This document shows, in pieces, positions 34,576 to 42,612 of a stretch of 64,000 nucleotides of DNA. How positions within the stretch are numbered: position 1 is the stretch's first letter; each line of letters starts with the position of its first letter. The stretch lies in contig JAFPVJ010000012.1 in assembly GCA_017400135.1 (NCBI GenBank), forward strand, positions 1-64,000, written 5' to 3'. A program made the translations under genes and the position numbers. Origin of the DNA: Bacteroidales bacterium (lineage in GTDB: Bacteria; Bacteroidota; Bacteroidia; Bacteroidales; UBA932). Below the pieces are notes generated by a model that was not told where the DNA came from, did no database searches, and saw only the letters and a program-made list of their open reading frames with translations.

Positions 34576-36572
34576 TCAACAGTTATCTTAAATAAGGACA
34601 GACCCACGTTCTGTTTGACCACGGCGATGTATACGTCGCCGCCGACCTGGCGGGCGTCGAGATCCATGCCGCTGTTACCGGACGAGCAGGGGCTCTCGTT
34701 GTAGTCCTCCTGCATTTCGGCATTCTCCTGGATGGCGGCCTGGTAGACGACGGAGCGCCGTTCCAGGATGGATTCCCAGGACTCTCCGGCCTGGCCTTCG
34801 ATGACGATCAGGCGCCCGTCTGTCGAGCTCACCTGGCGCGAGTAGGCGATATAGCGCTTGCCGTTGAACTCGATGAAGCGGAAGGCCGCATCGGTATAGT
34901 ATCCGCTCAGCGGGTTCAGCGTCGGATTGTTGTCCGCGCCTTCCAGGCTGTACAGGTCCTTGGACGCGTAGCACATCCAGCTGTCCTTGCCGCCGCGGGT
35001 GGTGCAGGGGCCTGCGTTGACATTCTCCGGGAATGGGAAATAAGCCCCGGCGCCAGTGGCGGGCGGAGCGACGACGCGGCCCCGCAGATACAGGGTGCCG
35101 GAGGTCTTCCCGCTCAGCAGGAAGGTGACGGTGCCCTGGGCGGAATTGAAGTCCTTGAAGAAGAGCGTCCCCTCCTGGAGACTGCCCCAGGCGGTGAAGG
35201 TGTCGCCGAGACGCCGGCTGGCCCAGGTGGTCATGTTGAGCACGGAGGGGTCCTCATACGTGCCCCGGTCATAGACATACAGCGTCGGGTCGCCTTCCGC
35301 CATGTTGGAAACGGCCAGGACATCCTTGCCACCATTGATGGAGGCGTCGCTGTTCTTGAGCATGCGGGGACAGCTGAGGTAGAAGATGCCGTCATCCTTG
35401 ACCGTGCCGACGGGCACTTTGCGGACTTGGGAAGGGTTCGTCACACTGATGGCCCAGAGATTCTTGGTCTTGTTGGTTTCGGCGACATAGATGTAATCGT
35501 CATCGATCGCAACGTTGCGGTCGGAGCCGGCCGTGCCCCCGAAATAGGCGTTCCACGAGGCATCCGCGGTGGAGAACTTGCCCCATTCGCGCGTGATTAC
35601 CACGCTCCCCGTGGACTTCTTGTAATGGATGCCGATGTAGGTGACCAGGTTGCCGAAATCCAGGCCCCGGAGGGCAAAATCCTCGCCCTTGCGGCTTGCC
35701 CTGACTCCGTCTTTGTCCACGCGGACGGGCGCGACATAGTCGGGGAACTCTTTCAGTTTGCCGTCCGGACCCAGCAGGACGGATTTGTCGATCTCCACCT
35801 TGAAAGTCGCGCTCTTGCCCGATTCGGGGATGGAGACAACGGGGGTCAGGATCTTGACCAGACCTTCCGGCGCGGCCTGCGCCGGTTTTTCTGCCGTCTC
35901 GTTATAGGCAGGAATCAGCGCATTGTCGATGAGGACCGGAAACTCTATCCCCACGTTCTTGATGGCGTTGTTGCTCTCCAGGTCCAGGGTGACGGTCTCC
36001 TGCAGCACGGGCTGATGCCCCTGGGGATCGGGCTCCACGTTCTTGCTGGTCACGGTGCGCTCCAGTCCCGTCTGGGTAACGGAGAGAGAGGAGCGGAGCA
36101 CCTGGATGAGGACGAAGTTCTTTTCGGGATTGACCGTCAGGTCCGAAGACTGGACCAGGACGGGAATGACATAATCCGGACTGTCCCCGATCTGCTCCGC
36201 AAGGGCGGCGGGATCCCAGCTGACGGTGAGGTCCTTGACGACCTCTTCGACGTCGTAGGCGATCCGGGTGTCGGAGAGGGTATAGGCGGATTCGGGCAGC
36301 GCCGAGAAAGCGGTGCCGTTCTCCTCATTGTATTTCGCGAGGGCTTCCACGCAGGCCGTGCCGGACGTCGTGAGCGTCACCGCGGCGGCCGTCTGCCCCT
36401 TTCCGTTCTTGGCGATGCCCACCGGACAGGATCCGGTGTGAACGGAGGTCTGCAACAGAGTCTGCCGGGCCGTGAAGGAGAACGAGTCGTCCACCATCTG
36501 GTAGTTGCGGTCATCCCGGATGCAGCCGGAGAGGACCAGAAGGCTCAGAATGTAAAAGAATGTCTTTTTCAT
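34572..36572 (-). CDS. DUF1735-type lipoprotein with shared C-terminal domain
   Basis: This 666-residue protein sits in the SusE/SusF position directly after SusD. It has a lipoprotein signal (VLSGCIRD), a DUF1735/BT_3987-like region with two beta domains (about 30-300: TLTTSGTACVEALAKYNEENGTAF, ALPESAYTLSD), and the DUF4623-like domain (about 320-665: EWGKFSTADASWNAYFGG, VAIDDDYIYVAETNK, QNVGLSLFKITVE). It should lie on the cell surface and help bind the glycan. Its C-terminal domain links it to the lipoproteins of the other operon carrying the same operator. Confidence 0.78.
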   Translation of the reverse strand: MKKTFFYILSLLVLSGCIRDDRNYQMVDDSFSFTARQTLLQTSVHTGSCPVGIAKNGKGQTAAAVTLTTSGTACVEALAKYNEENGTAFSALPESAYTLSDTRIAYDVEEVVKDLTVSWDPAALAEQIGDSPDYVIPVLVQSSDLTVNPEKNFVLIQVLRSSLSVTQTGLERTVTSKNVEPDPQGHQPVLQETVTLDLESNNAIKNVGIEFPVLIDNALIPAYNETAEKPAQAAPEGLVKILTPVVSIPESGKSATFKVEIDKSVLLGPDGKLKEFPDYVAPVRVDKDGVRASRKGEDFALRGLDFGNLVTYIGIHYKKSTGSVVITREWGKFSTADASWNAYFGGTAGSDRNVAIDDDYIYVAETNKTKNLWAISVTNPSQVRKVPVGTVKDDGIFYLSCPRMLKNSDASINGGKDVLAVSNMAEGDPTLYVYDRGTYEDPSVLNMTTWASRRLGDTFTAWGSLQEGTLFFKDFNSAQGTVTFLLSGKTSGTLYLRGRVVAPPATGAGAYFPFPENVNAGPCTTRGGKDSWMCYASKDLYSLEGADNNPTLNPLSGYYTDAAFRFIEFNGKRYIAYSRQVSSTDGRLIVIEGQAGESWESILERRSVVYQAAIQENAEMQEDYNESPCSSGNSGMDLDARQVGGDVYIAVVKQNVGLSLFKITVE

Positions 36573-36591
36573 GGCTGTGTCTGTTTTGGGG

Positions 36592-38622
36592 CTACCAGCC
36601 CGGATTCTGGGTGAAATTGGTCATTTCGGCGCGCTGCGCGCTTCCCAGCGGGAAGAGATAGTCGCGCTTGGCGAAGACGGAACGGCCGCCGATGTAGTCG
36701 TCGCTGACTCGGCGGTAGGAGTCCTCGTAGTTCTCGGCCGTGACGTGCAGGGTCCAGTTTTCCGTGTTGTACTCGTCCAGGGCGAGCATCCAGCGCATGG
36801 CGTCGTAGTGCCGCTGGCCTTCGAAGGCGAATTCGCACATCCTTTCCTGGAGGATGAACCAGCGGAGCCATTCCTTGCCAGTCCGGCTGATCTCGCCGAC
36901 CTGGGAGATGCCGTCCGCACTGTCGAAATCGATGTCCGGATAGGCCTCGCGCAAGCCGCACAGGCCGACGCGGGCACGCACCAGGTCGATATAACGGATG
37001 GCTTCGCCCGCCAGGCGGGCCGTCTTTTCATTACAGGCTTCCGCATAGTTCAGGTAGACTTCGGCCAGCCGGAATGCCGGATAGATGTAGCGCACGCTCT
37101 GGTAGTCGGCGGTCAGGTCCTTGAGCGGATTGTTGGCCTTGTAGAGCCGGCGCCAGACATAACCCACGCGGTTGCAGGCGTCCGTCGGCGAATAGGGCGA
37201 GGTCGCTTCCGCGGAATTGTAGCAGGTGAAACGCACCGGTCCGCCGCCGTTGGTCGTCGACGAAGGCCACCAGAAGCCGTTCGGGACGAAGTTGGCATAG
37301 AAGCGGGCATCGCGTCCGACCGTCGTGGCGTGGGCCTTGAAAGGCTTGGCCCAGGACGGGTCCACGTCGATGGTCTGCTGGTAATTCTCCACCCAGCCGT
37401 TCACCTCATAGCCCGCATCCTTGCACGCCGGATCCACGATGGGACGGGAATAGTCTGGCATGCCCGCGGTCCGTTCGTAGCCCAGGACCGGATAGCGGCC
37501 GTTCTCCCATAAAGGATAGGCGTCCACGAGCTTCAGGGACGGGGAATTGAGGGAGTAGCCGGCCAGGGCGATCTTGCCGCCGGCGGGCGCCGCGTAGGCG
37601 ATGTCACAGCCGCCGCCCAGGGATTCGTCACCCCAGGCACGGTACCACCAGCCCCAGATGATCTCGTTGTTGGTGTCCCAGAACTTGAACCAGGTATCCT
37701 GGTAGGAAGCGGCCGCGTTCTGGAAGTCGGTCTTGGCCGGATCGTTCTCGGTGGCGAGCTGGTAGCGGTTGAGGTCTATGACGGCCTTGGCTGCCGTGGC
37801 GGCATCGTCCCATTTGGAGGCGTCGTAAGCCGGGAACAACTGTTCGCCCCGGTGGTTGACAAAGCCGGAATACAGGCCGGTGCCGTTCTGGCCGTTGTAG
37901 AGGGGCGAGGCGGCAAAGAGCAGCACGCGGGCCTTCAGGGCCATCGCGGCGCCCTTCGTGGCGCGTCCCTTGTTGGCCGCCAGGCTCAGGCCCAGGCCTT
38001 CTTCGTTGACTTCATAGTGCAGGTCGGCGATGGCCTTGTCCAGTTCGCTGACGATGAAGGAGAAGTTCTCCTCCAGGGTGTTGCGGTCCAACTCGTCGGC
38101 CTTGACGTTCTGGTCGGCGGCCTGGTCGCCCCAGATGATGACGGGGCCGTACTGGCGCAACAGCACGAAATAGAAATAGGCACGCAGGAAACGGGCTTCT
38201 CCCTTCATCTGGGTGATCAGTTCCTGCGAGTCTTCCTTGTCCAGGTCGACGTTGTCCAGGAAGGTGGTGCACTCGTTGATGGCGACGTAGTAGCGCTTCC
38301 AGAAGTTGGCGCTGCTCTCATCGGTGGTATTGTCGGAACCGTATTCACCGCGGCGCACCTTGTACCAGTAGGTCTCGTATTGCGACTTGGCGTTGAGGCT
38401 CTCGTCGCTGCGCAGGACCGTGCCGCCTTCGTAGTTGCGGGTGTTCTCATCCCGCGGGATATAGGCATACAGGTGGGCAAGGTAGCGTTTGACGGTCGAA
38501 GACCGGCTCATCGTATCCTCGAGGGTGGCCTGGTCCTTCAGGTTGATGTCGAAGAAGGAGTCGCAGGAAACGGTGGCGCCGCACAGGACCAGGACGGAAA
38601 GCATCTGATAGATCTTTTTCAT
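36592..38622 (-). CDS. susD: SusD/RagB-family surface glycan-binding lipoprotein
   Basis: This 676-residue lipoprotein (signal ending ATVSCDS) has the SusD layout: an N-terminal SusD-like region with helical TPR-like repeats (FWKRYYVAINECTTFLDNV, EARFLRAYFYFVLLRQYGPV) and a C-terminal RagB/SusD region (AFRLAEVYLNYAEACNEK, ICEFAFEGQRHYDAMRW-like FAFEGQRHYDAMRW). SusD caps the SusC barrel and binds the glycan before import. The gene starts 12 nt after the SusC stop. The length is above the usual 500-600 residues, with extra surface loops in the middle. Confidence 0.93.
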   Translation of the reverse strand: MKKIYQMLSVLVLCGATVSCDSFFDINLKDQATLEDTMSRSSTVKRYLAHLYAYIPRDENTRNYEGGTVLRSDESLNAKSQYETYWYKVRRGEYGSDNTTDESSANFWKRYYVAINECTTFLDNVDLDKEDSQELITQMKGEARFLRAYFYFVLLRQYGPVIIWGDQAADQNVKADELDRNTLEENFSFIVSELDKAIADLHYEVNEEGLGLSLAANKGRATKGAAMALKARVLLFAASPLYNGQNGTGLYSGFVNHRGEQLFPAYDASKWDDAATAAKAVIDLNRYQLATENDPAKTDFQNAAASYQDTWFKFWDTNNEIIWGWWYRAWGDESLGGGCDIAYAAPAGGKIALAGYSLNSPSLKLVDAYPLWENGRYPVLGYERTAGMPDYSRPIVDPACKDAGYEVNGWVENYQQTIDVDPSWAKPFKAHATTVGRDARFYANFVPNGFWWPSSTTNGGGPVRFTCYNSAEATSPYSPTDACNRVGYVWRRLYKANNPLKDLTADYQSVRYIYPAFRLAEVYLNYAEACNEKTARLAGEAIRYIDLVRARVGLCGLREAYPDIDFDSADGISQVGEISRTGKEWLRWFILQERMCEFAFEGQRHYDAMRWMLALDEYNTENWTLHVTAENYEDSYRRVSDDYIGGRSVFAKRDYLFPLGSAQRAEMTNFTQNPGW

Positions 38623-38634
38623 AAGGCGTCGTCT

Positions 38635-41600
38635 TTAGAAGTTCAGGTTGAGACCGAGGCTGACGTTGCGGGTCAGCGGATAGACGTTGCCGTAGGAGGA
38701 CTCCAGTTCGGGGTCCCACAGCTTGAACTTGGAGAACGTCAGGAGGTTGACTCCTTGGAGGTAGATGCGGGCCGTGGAGATGCCGGCCTTCTTGGTGAGT
38801 TTCTTCGGCAGGGTGTAGCCCAGTTCGGCGTTCTTCAGGCGCAGGAAACTCATGTCCTTCTGCCAGAAGGTCGAGGCAATCTGGTTGTTGGCCGGGGTCT
38901 CGACGGAAAAGCGGGGATATTCCGCGTGCGGGTCGTGCGTGACGGACCAGCTCTTTTCCGCCACGTCGGCGAAGATCTGGCCCTGGATCAGGACGTTGGT
39001 CGCGGCGCCGCCGTAGAGGTTGTAGCCGCCGATGATGCGCGTGACGTGGGACATTCCGCTGAAGAAGACGCTGGCGTCGATGCCTTTCCAGCCCAGGCTG
39101 AGGCCGAATCCGTAGTTGATTTCCGGAATGACGGTGTAACCGATGGCGACTTTGTCGAAATCGTTGACGATGCCGTCGCCGTTGATGTCGCGGTATTTGA
39201 TGTCGCCGGGGACCAGGGTGCGCCCGTACTGGCTGGGCCAACTGTCGATTTCCTCCTGCGTCATGAACAGACCTTCGGCGATCAGGCCGCGCTGCTGGTT
39301 GTTGGCGAAGCCTGCCGTGTTCTGGTAGGGCCAGATCTGGTCGGGCCGGTCGTCATAGACGCGACGGTTGCGGTTGAAGGTGAAGTTGCCCCTCGCAGAA
39401 AGCGAAAGCCCGCCGGGGAACAGGTACTCGAACTGGCCCGAGAGGTCGAAGCCGGCGTTCTGCATCTGTCCGATGTTGGTGTACTGGGTCTTGCGCAGGC
39501 CCACGGCGCTCGGCAGGGACTGGCGCTCGATGAAGATGCCGCTGCGGAAGTCGTTGAAGTAGTCGAACTGGAACTTGAGGTGGTCCTTCCAGAAATTGAC
39601 TTCCACGCCGGCGTTGCGCTTGAGGGCCTCTTCCCAGACGATGTCGGGGTTGCCGATCTCGCCGGTGGCGACGCCCGTCACGTAGGCGGGCTGCTTCTCA
39701 CCCCAGGAGAAGCCGGTGATGCCGGTGATGTCCATCGTCGTGTTGTAGCCGAAGCGCCGGCCGCCGCCGATCTGGTCGTTGCCGACCTTGCCGATGGAAG
39801 CCTTGACTTTCAGCAGGCTGACGGCATCGTGAAGGGGCTCCCAGAAGTTCTCGTTGGAGATGATCCAGCCGAGCGCCGCCGAGGGGAAGAAGCCGAAACG
39901 GTGGCCCGGGGAGAAGTTTTCGGAGCCGTTGTAACCGAAGTTGAATTCCGCGAAATAACGGTCCTTGTAAGCGTAGGTGGCACGGCCGGCGATACCCATG
40001 CTCTTGCGCGGGAAAGTCTCCCAGTACTCGTAGCCGGGGTGGGTGTTGTCACGGCTGCGCAGATAATAGAGGAACATGGCGCCTACTCGGTGCTTGCTGG
40101 CGAAGGTCCGCTCATAGTTGGAGGAAGCCTCCACGTTGAGGACGGTGTAGCCGCTCTGCGCGGAACTGCTGACGTCGATGTAGCCGGCGGTGTTGTTCTG
40201 CGCGACATAGACATAGTCCTGTACCTCGTCATCCCAGGCCTTGTAGTAGACGCGCGGCAGGATGCCGTTGGTGACGGACGAGGCCGTGCGGGCGTCCCAG
40301 GAAATCTGCACCTTCGCCGTGAGACCTTCGGTGAGTATTTCCGAGAAGTCCTGCGTCAGGGCGACGGTGGACTGGGCGTTCTGCGTGTTGATCGTCGCAT
40401 AGCCCATGTTGTTGATCATGTTGTAGGGGTTGGACCCCACCTCCGGATTGGAGAGCGTGCCGTCGGAGAATACCTTCGGGAAGCCGATCGGCGTGATCTG
40501 CATCACGTTGTTGTAGATGTTGGACAGACCCGTGCCCGGCTGGTTCTTCTTGGTGAACTGGGTGCTGAGGTCCATGCCCAGGGTGGTGGACGGCGTGATG
40601 TTGATGTCCACGTTGGTGCGGAAGTTGAAACGCCGGTAGTTCATCTGGGAGTTGTAGCGGTCGTTCTCTTCCACGTTGAAGATACCGTCTTCGAAATAGT
40701 AGGAGCCGCCGGCGTAGTAGCGCACGTTCTTGGTGCCGCCCGTGACGTTGACGTTGGCCTTGCGGGTCGAGGCGTGCTGCTTGAAGATCTCATGGATCCA
40801 GTCCACGTTGGGATAGAGGTCCGGATCGGCGCCGCTCAAGTACATTTGCCGGGCATAGTCGTCGATGGCGCCGGGCTGCATCGCGTTGAGGTAGTCGATG
40901 AACTGTTCGGCGGTGGCCATCTTCGGCAGCTGGGTCGGGGAGGTGATGCCGGACTCGATCTTCACGTTGACCTTGGGCTTCGATTCCGAGCCGCGCCGGG
41001 TGGTGATCAGCACGATGCCGTTCGCGCCACGCACGCCGTAGAGGGCCGTCGCTGTCGCGTCCTTCAGGATGGAGAAGGAGGCGATGTCTTCGACGTCAAC
41101 CAGGTCCATCGAGCGCTCGACGCCGTCCACCAGGATCAGTGGATAGGCGTTGGCGCCGAAGGTGTTGACGCCACGGATCCAGAACTCGGCGCTGGAGCCT
41201 GGCTCACCCGTATGCTGCACGGCCACGACGCCCGCCAGTTTGCCGGCGAGGCCGGTGGAAAGCTGGCCGATGGGGGCCTGGAGCTGCTCGGTGCCGATGG
41301 TGGAGATGGAACCGATGACAGAGGCCTTGCGCTGTGCGCCGTAGGCGACCATCACGACTTCGTCCAGCTGGTTGGCCTGCGGGGAGAGCTTGAAAGTCAG
41401 GTCCGTCTGCGCTCCGACCGGGAGTTCCAGGTCGTCGTAGCCGAGGAAGCTGGCGACCAGTCGGTCGGAGGGCTTCACTTCCAGCGTGAAACGGCCGTCG
41501 TTGTCGGTCATCGCGCCGCGGGTCTCGCCCTTGACGGTGACGAAGGCGCCGGGGATCGGGGCTCCCGTCTCGTCCAGCACGACGCCGGTCACTTCCTTGT

Positions 41601-41688
41601 TCTGCCCGAACGCCAGCACGGCGACGAGCAGACCCAGGAAGACGGCCAGGGCGCGGGTTAGTTTTTGGAAGGGTGTCAATGGAGACAT
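38635..41688 (-). CDS. susC: SusC/RagA-family TonB-dependent transporter
   Basis: This 1017-residue outer-membrane importer has a signal peptide (ending LAFGQ), a carboxypeptidase-D regulatory-like domain (about 30-105: VTGVVLDETGAPIPGAFVTVKG), a TonB-box region DEVVMVAYG, a plug domain (ASVIGSISTIG...PLILVDGVERSMDLVDVEDIASFSILKDATATALYGVRGANGVI-like) and a 22-strand barrel ending NVSLGLNLNF. It imports oligosaccharides with energy from TonB. It is the fifth gene of the operon that starts at 47376, 27 nt after the ROK kinase gene. Confidence 0.95.
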   Translation of the reverse strand: MSPLTPFQKLTRALAVFLGLLVAVLAFGQNKEVTGVVLDETGAPIPGAFVTVKGETRGAMTDNDGRFTLEVKPSDRLVASFLGYDDLELPVGAQTDLTFKLSPQANQLDEVVMVAYGAQRKASVIGSISTIGTEQLQAPIGQLSTGLAGKLAGVVAVQHTGEPGSSAEFWIRGVNTFGANAYPLILVDGVERSMDLVDVEDIASFSILKDATATALYGVRGANGIVLITTRRGSESKPKVNVKIESGITSPTQLPKMATAEQFIDYLNAMQPGAIDDYARQMYLSGADPDLYPNVDWIHEIFKQHASTRKANVNVTGGTKNVRYYAGGSYYFEDGIFNVEENDRYNSQMNYRRFNFRTNVDINITPSTTLGMDLSTQFTKKNQPGTGLSNIYNNVMQITPIGFPKVFSDGTLSNPEVGSNPYNMINNMGYATINTQNAQSTVALTQDFSEILTEGLTAKVQISWDARTASSVTNGILPRVYYKAWDDEVQDYVYVAQNNTAGYIDVSSSAQSGYTVLNVEASSNYERTFASKHRVGAMFLYYLRSRDNTHPGYEYWETFPRKSMGIAGRATYAYKDRYFAEFNFGYNGSENFSPGHRFGFFPSAALGWIISNENFWEPLHDAVSLLKVKASIGKVGNDQIGGGRRFGYNTTMDITGITGFSWGEKQPAYVTGVATGEIGNPDIVWEEALKRNAGVEVNFWKDHLKFQFDYFNDFRSGIFIERQSLPSAVGLRKTQYTNIGQMQNAGFDLSGQFEYLFPGGLSLSARGNFTFNRNRRVYDDRPDQIWPYQNTAGFANNQQRGLIAEGLFMTQEEIDSWPSQYGRTLVPGDIKYRDINGDGIVNDFDKVAIGYTVIPEINYGFGLSLGWKGIDASVFFSGMSHVTRIIGGYNLYGGAATNVLIQGQIFADVAEKSWSVTHDPHAEYPRFSVETPANNQIASTFWQKDMSFLRLKNAELGYTLPKKLTKKAGISTARIYLQGVNLLTFSKFKLWDPELESSYGNVYPLTRNVSLGLNLNF

Positions 41689-41715
41689 AGTTTCGAGGTA
41701 TTCTTCAAATATACT

Positions 41716-42612
41716 TTATCTTTCAAGGGTATCAAAACGGGGTTTGGCAGCGTCTGCCAGGCGTCCGAGGCCGGTGAAAACGGCGCCTTCCGGGGCGAGA
41801 GTCACTTCGATGCCGTCGAGGGCGTTGCGCAGGGGGCGCTCGAAGAGAGGCAGGGATTTGCTGATCTGGCCGGCGAGGAGGAGGGTGCCGATGTGGAGTT
41901 CTTCCAGGATCGGGGCCAGGGCTTCGCCAAAGGTTTCGCCGAGGTCGCTGAAGACCTGCAGGGCAGCTTCGTCGTCGTTTTGGGCGAGGTGGGCGATCTG
42001 GGCGGCGGAGAGGTCGCCGCGGCCGGTGAGGCGTGTGTAGGCGGTGCGGAGGCCGCGGGCGGAGACAACGTCTTCGAGGATGCCGTCGCCCCAGGGCAGG
42101 TTGTAGATGGGCCGCGCGGGCGATCCCGTCGGCCCGACCTGCACACGCCCATTCTCTTTATGTGCGAACCCCAAACCCGTACCAATCGTTACCAGAGCCA
42201 CATTTTCACCTTCGCAGCCAAGAAGAGCGGCAATCACGTCGTGACAGAAGAATATGTCGGCATCTTCGGGAAGGCCCGCCAAGGCGCGGAAAGATTCGCC
42301 GTACACGGCGGCGAATTTGTGCCGCATCAGGAAGATGCCCTTCTCGTAATCGAACGGTCCGGGAATCGCGACGGCAAGCGCCGGCGACTGCGGGGTGGCA
42401 GGGGAGTTCGGGCAGCATTCCCCCGAAGGGGTTAAACTTTCTGCTGCCCGAACTCCCCTGCCACCCGGCACCAAGCCGGCGACAGCAAGCCGGAGGGCGG
42501 TGGCGATCTCATCGCGCGAACCGGCGGACGGCATCGGAATGCACCGCCCGTCGGAACACTTGATGAAAGTGCCCCCCACATCCAAAAGCAGCCTGTCGCT
42601 ATGCCGGATCAT
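41716..42612 (-). CDS. ROK-family sugar kinase carrying insert A1
   Basis: This 298-residue protein has the ROK ATP-binding loop LLLDVGGTFIK (8-18), VAIPGPFDY, the catalytic-region FFCHDVIAALLG and ALVTIGTGLGFA. It should phosphorylate a hexose imported by the locus. The classic Cys-rich zinc motif of ROK proteins is not evident. Residues about 44-79 (AGLVPGG...PQSPA) are not part of the ROK fold; they are encoded by the perfect 25-bp inverted repeat of element A1. They lie between the first helical segment and the strand LAVAIPG, where a loop can be expected. The gene overlaps the preceding one by 14 nt. Confidence 0.82.
   Translation of the reverse strand: MIRHSDRLLLDVGGTFIKCSDGRCIPMPSAGSRDEIATALRLAVAGLVPGGRGVRAAESLTPSGECCPNSPATPQSPALAVAIPGPFDYEKGIFLMRHKFAAVYGESFRALAGLPEDADIFFCHDVIAALLGCEGENVALVTIGTGLGFAHKENGRVQVGPTGSPARPIYNLPWGDGILEDVVSARGLRTAYTRLTGRGDLSAAQIAHLAQNDDEAALQVFSDLGETFGEALAPILEELHIGTLLLAGQISKSLPLFERPLRNALDGIEVTLAPEGAVFTGLGRLADAAKPRFDTLER
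42378..42483 (+). repeat. In-frame palindromic insert A1
   Basis: The 106-nt element begins GCGCCGGCGACTGCGGG and ends GCACCAAGCCGGCG. It contains a perfect 25-bp inverted repeat (42393-42417 and 42442-42466) with a 24-nt loop that itself pairs CCCC/GGGG. It shares its outer ends with A2 and A3. In the ROK gene it is read from the opposite strand and stays open. Confidence 0.8.

Noticed and set aside
37852-41661. 1269-residue open frame antisense to SusC and SusD
   Set aside because: It is a stop-free shadow of high-GC coding sequence. The composition is Val/Asp/Gly/Ala-rich without any fold motif, while the opposite strand encodes complete SusC and SusD.
42393-42466. A1 hairpin as an intrinsic terminator
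   Set aside because: It lies inside an open reading frame, has no T tract, and genes downstream in the operon continue.
42381-42483. CCGGCGAC at both ends of element A1 as a target-site duplication
   Set aside because: A2 has CCGGCGAC only at its left end and a different right end, so the octamer belongs to the element and is not a duplicated target.
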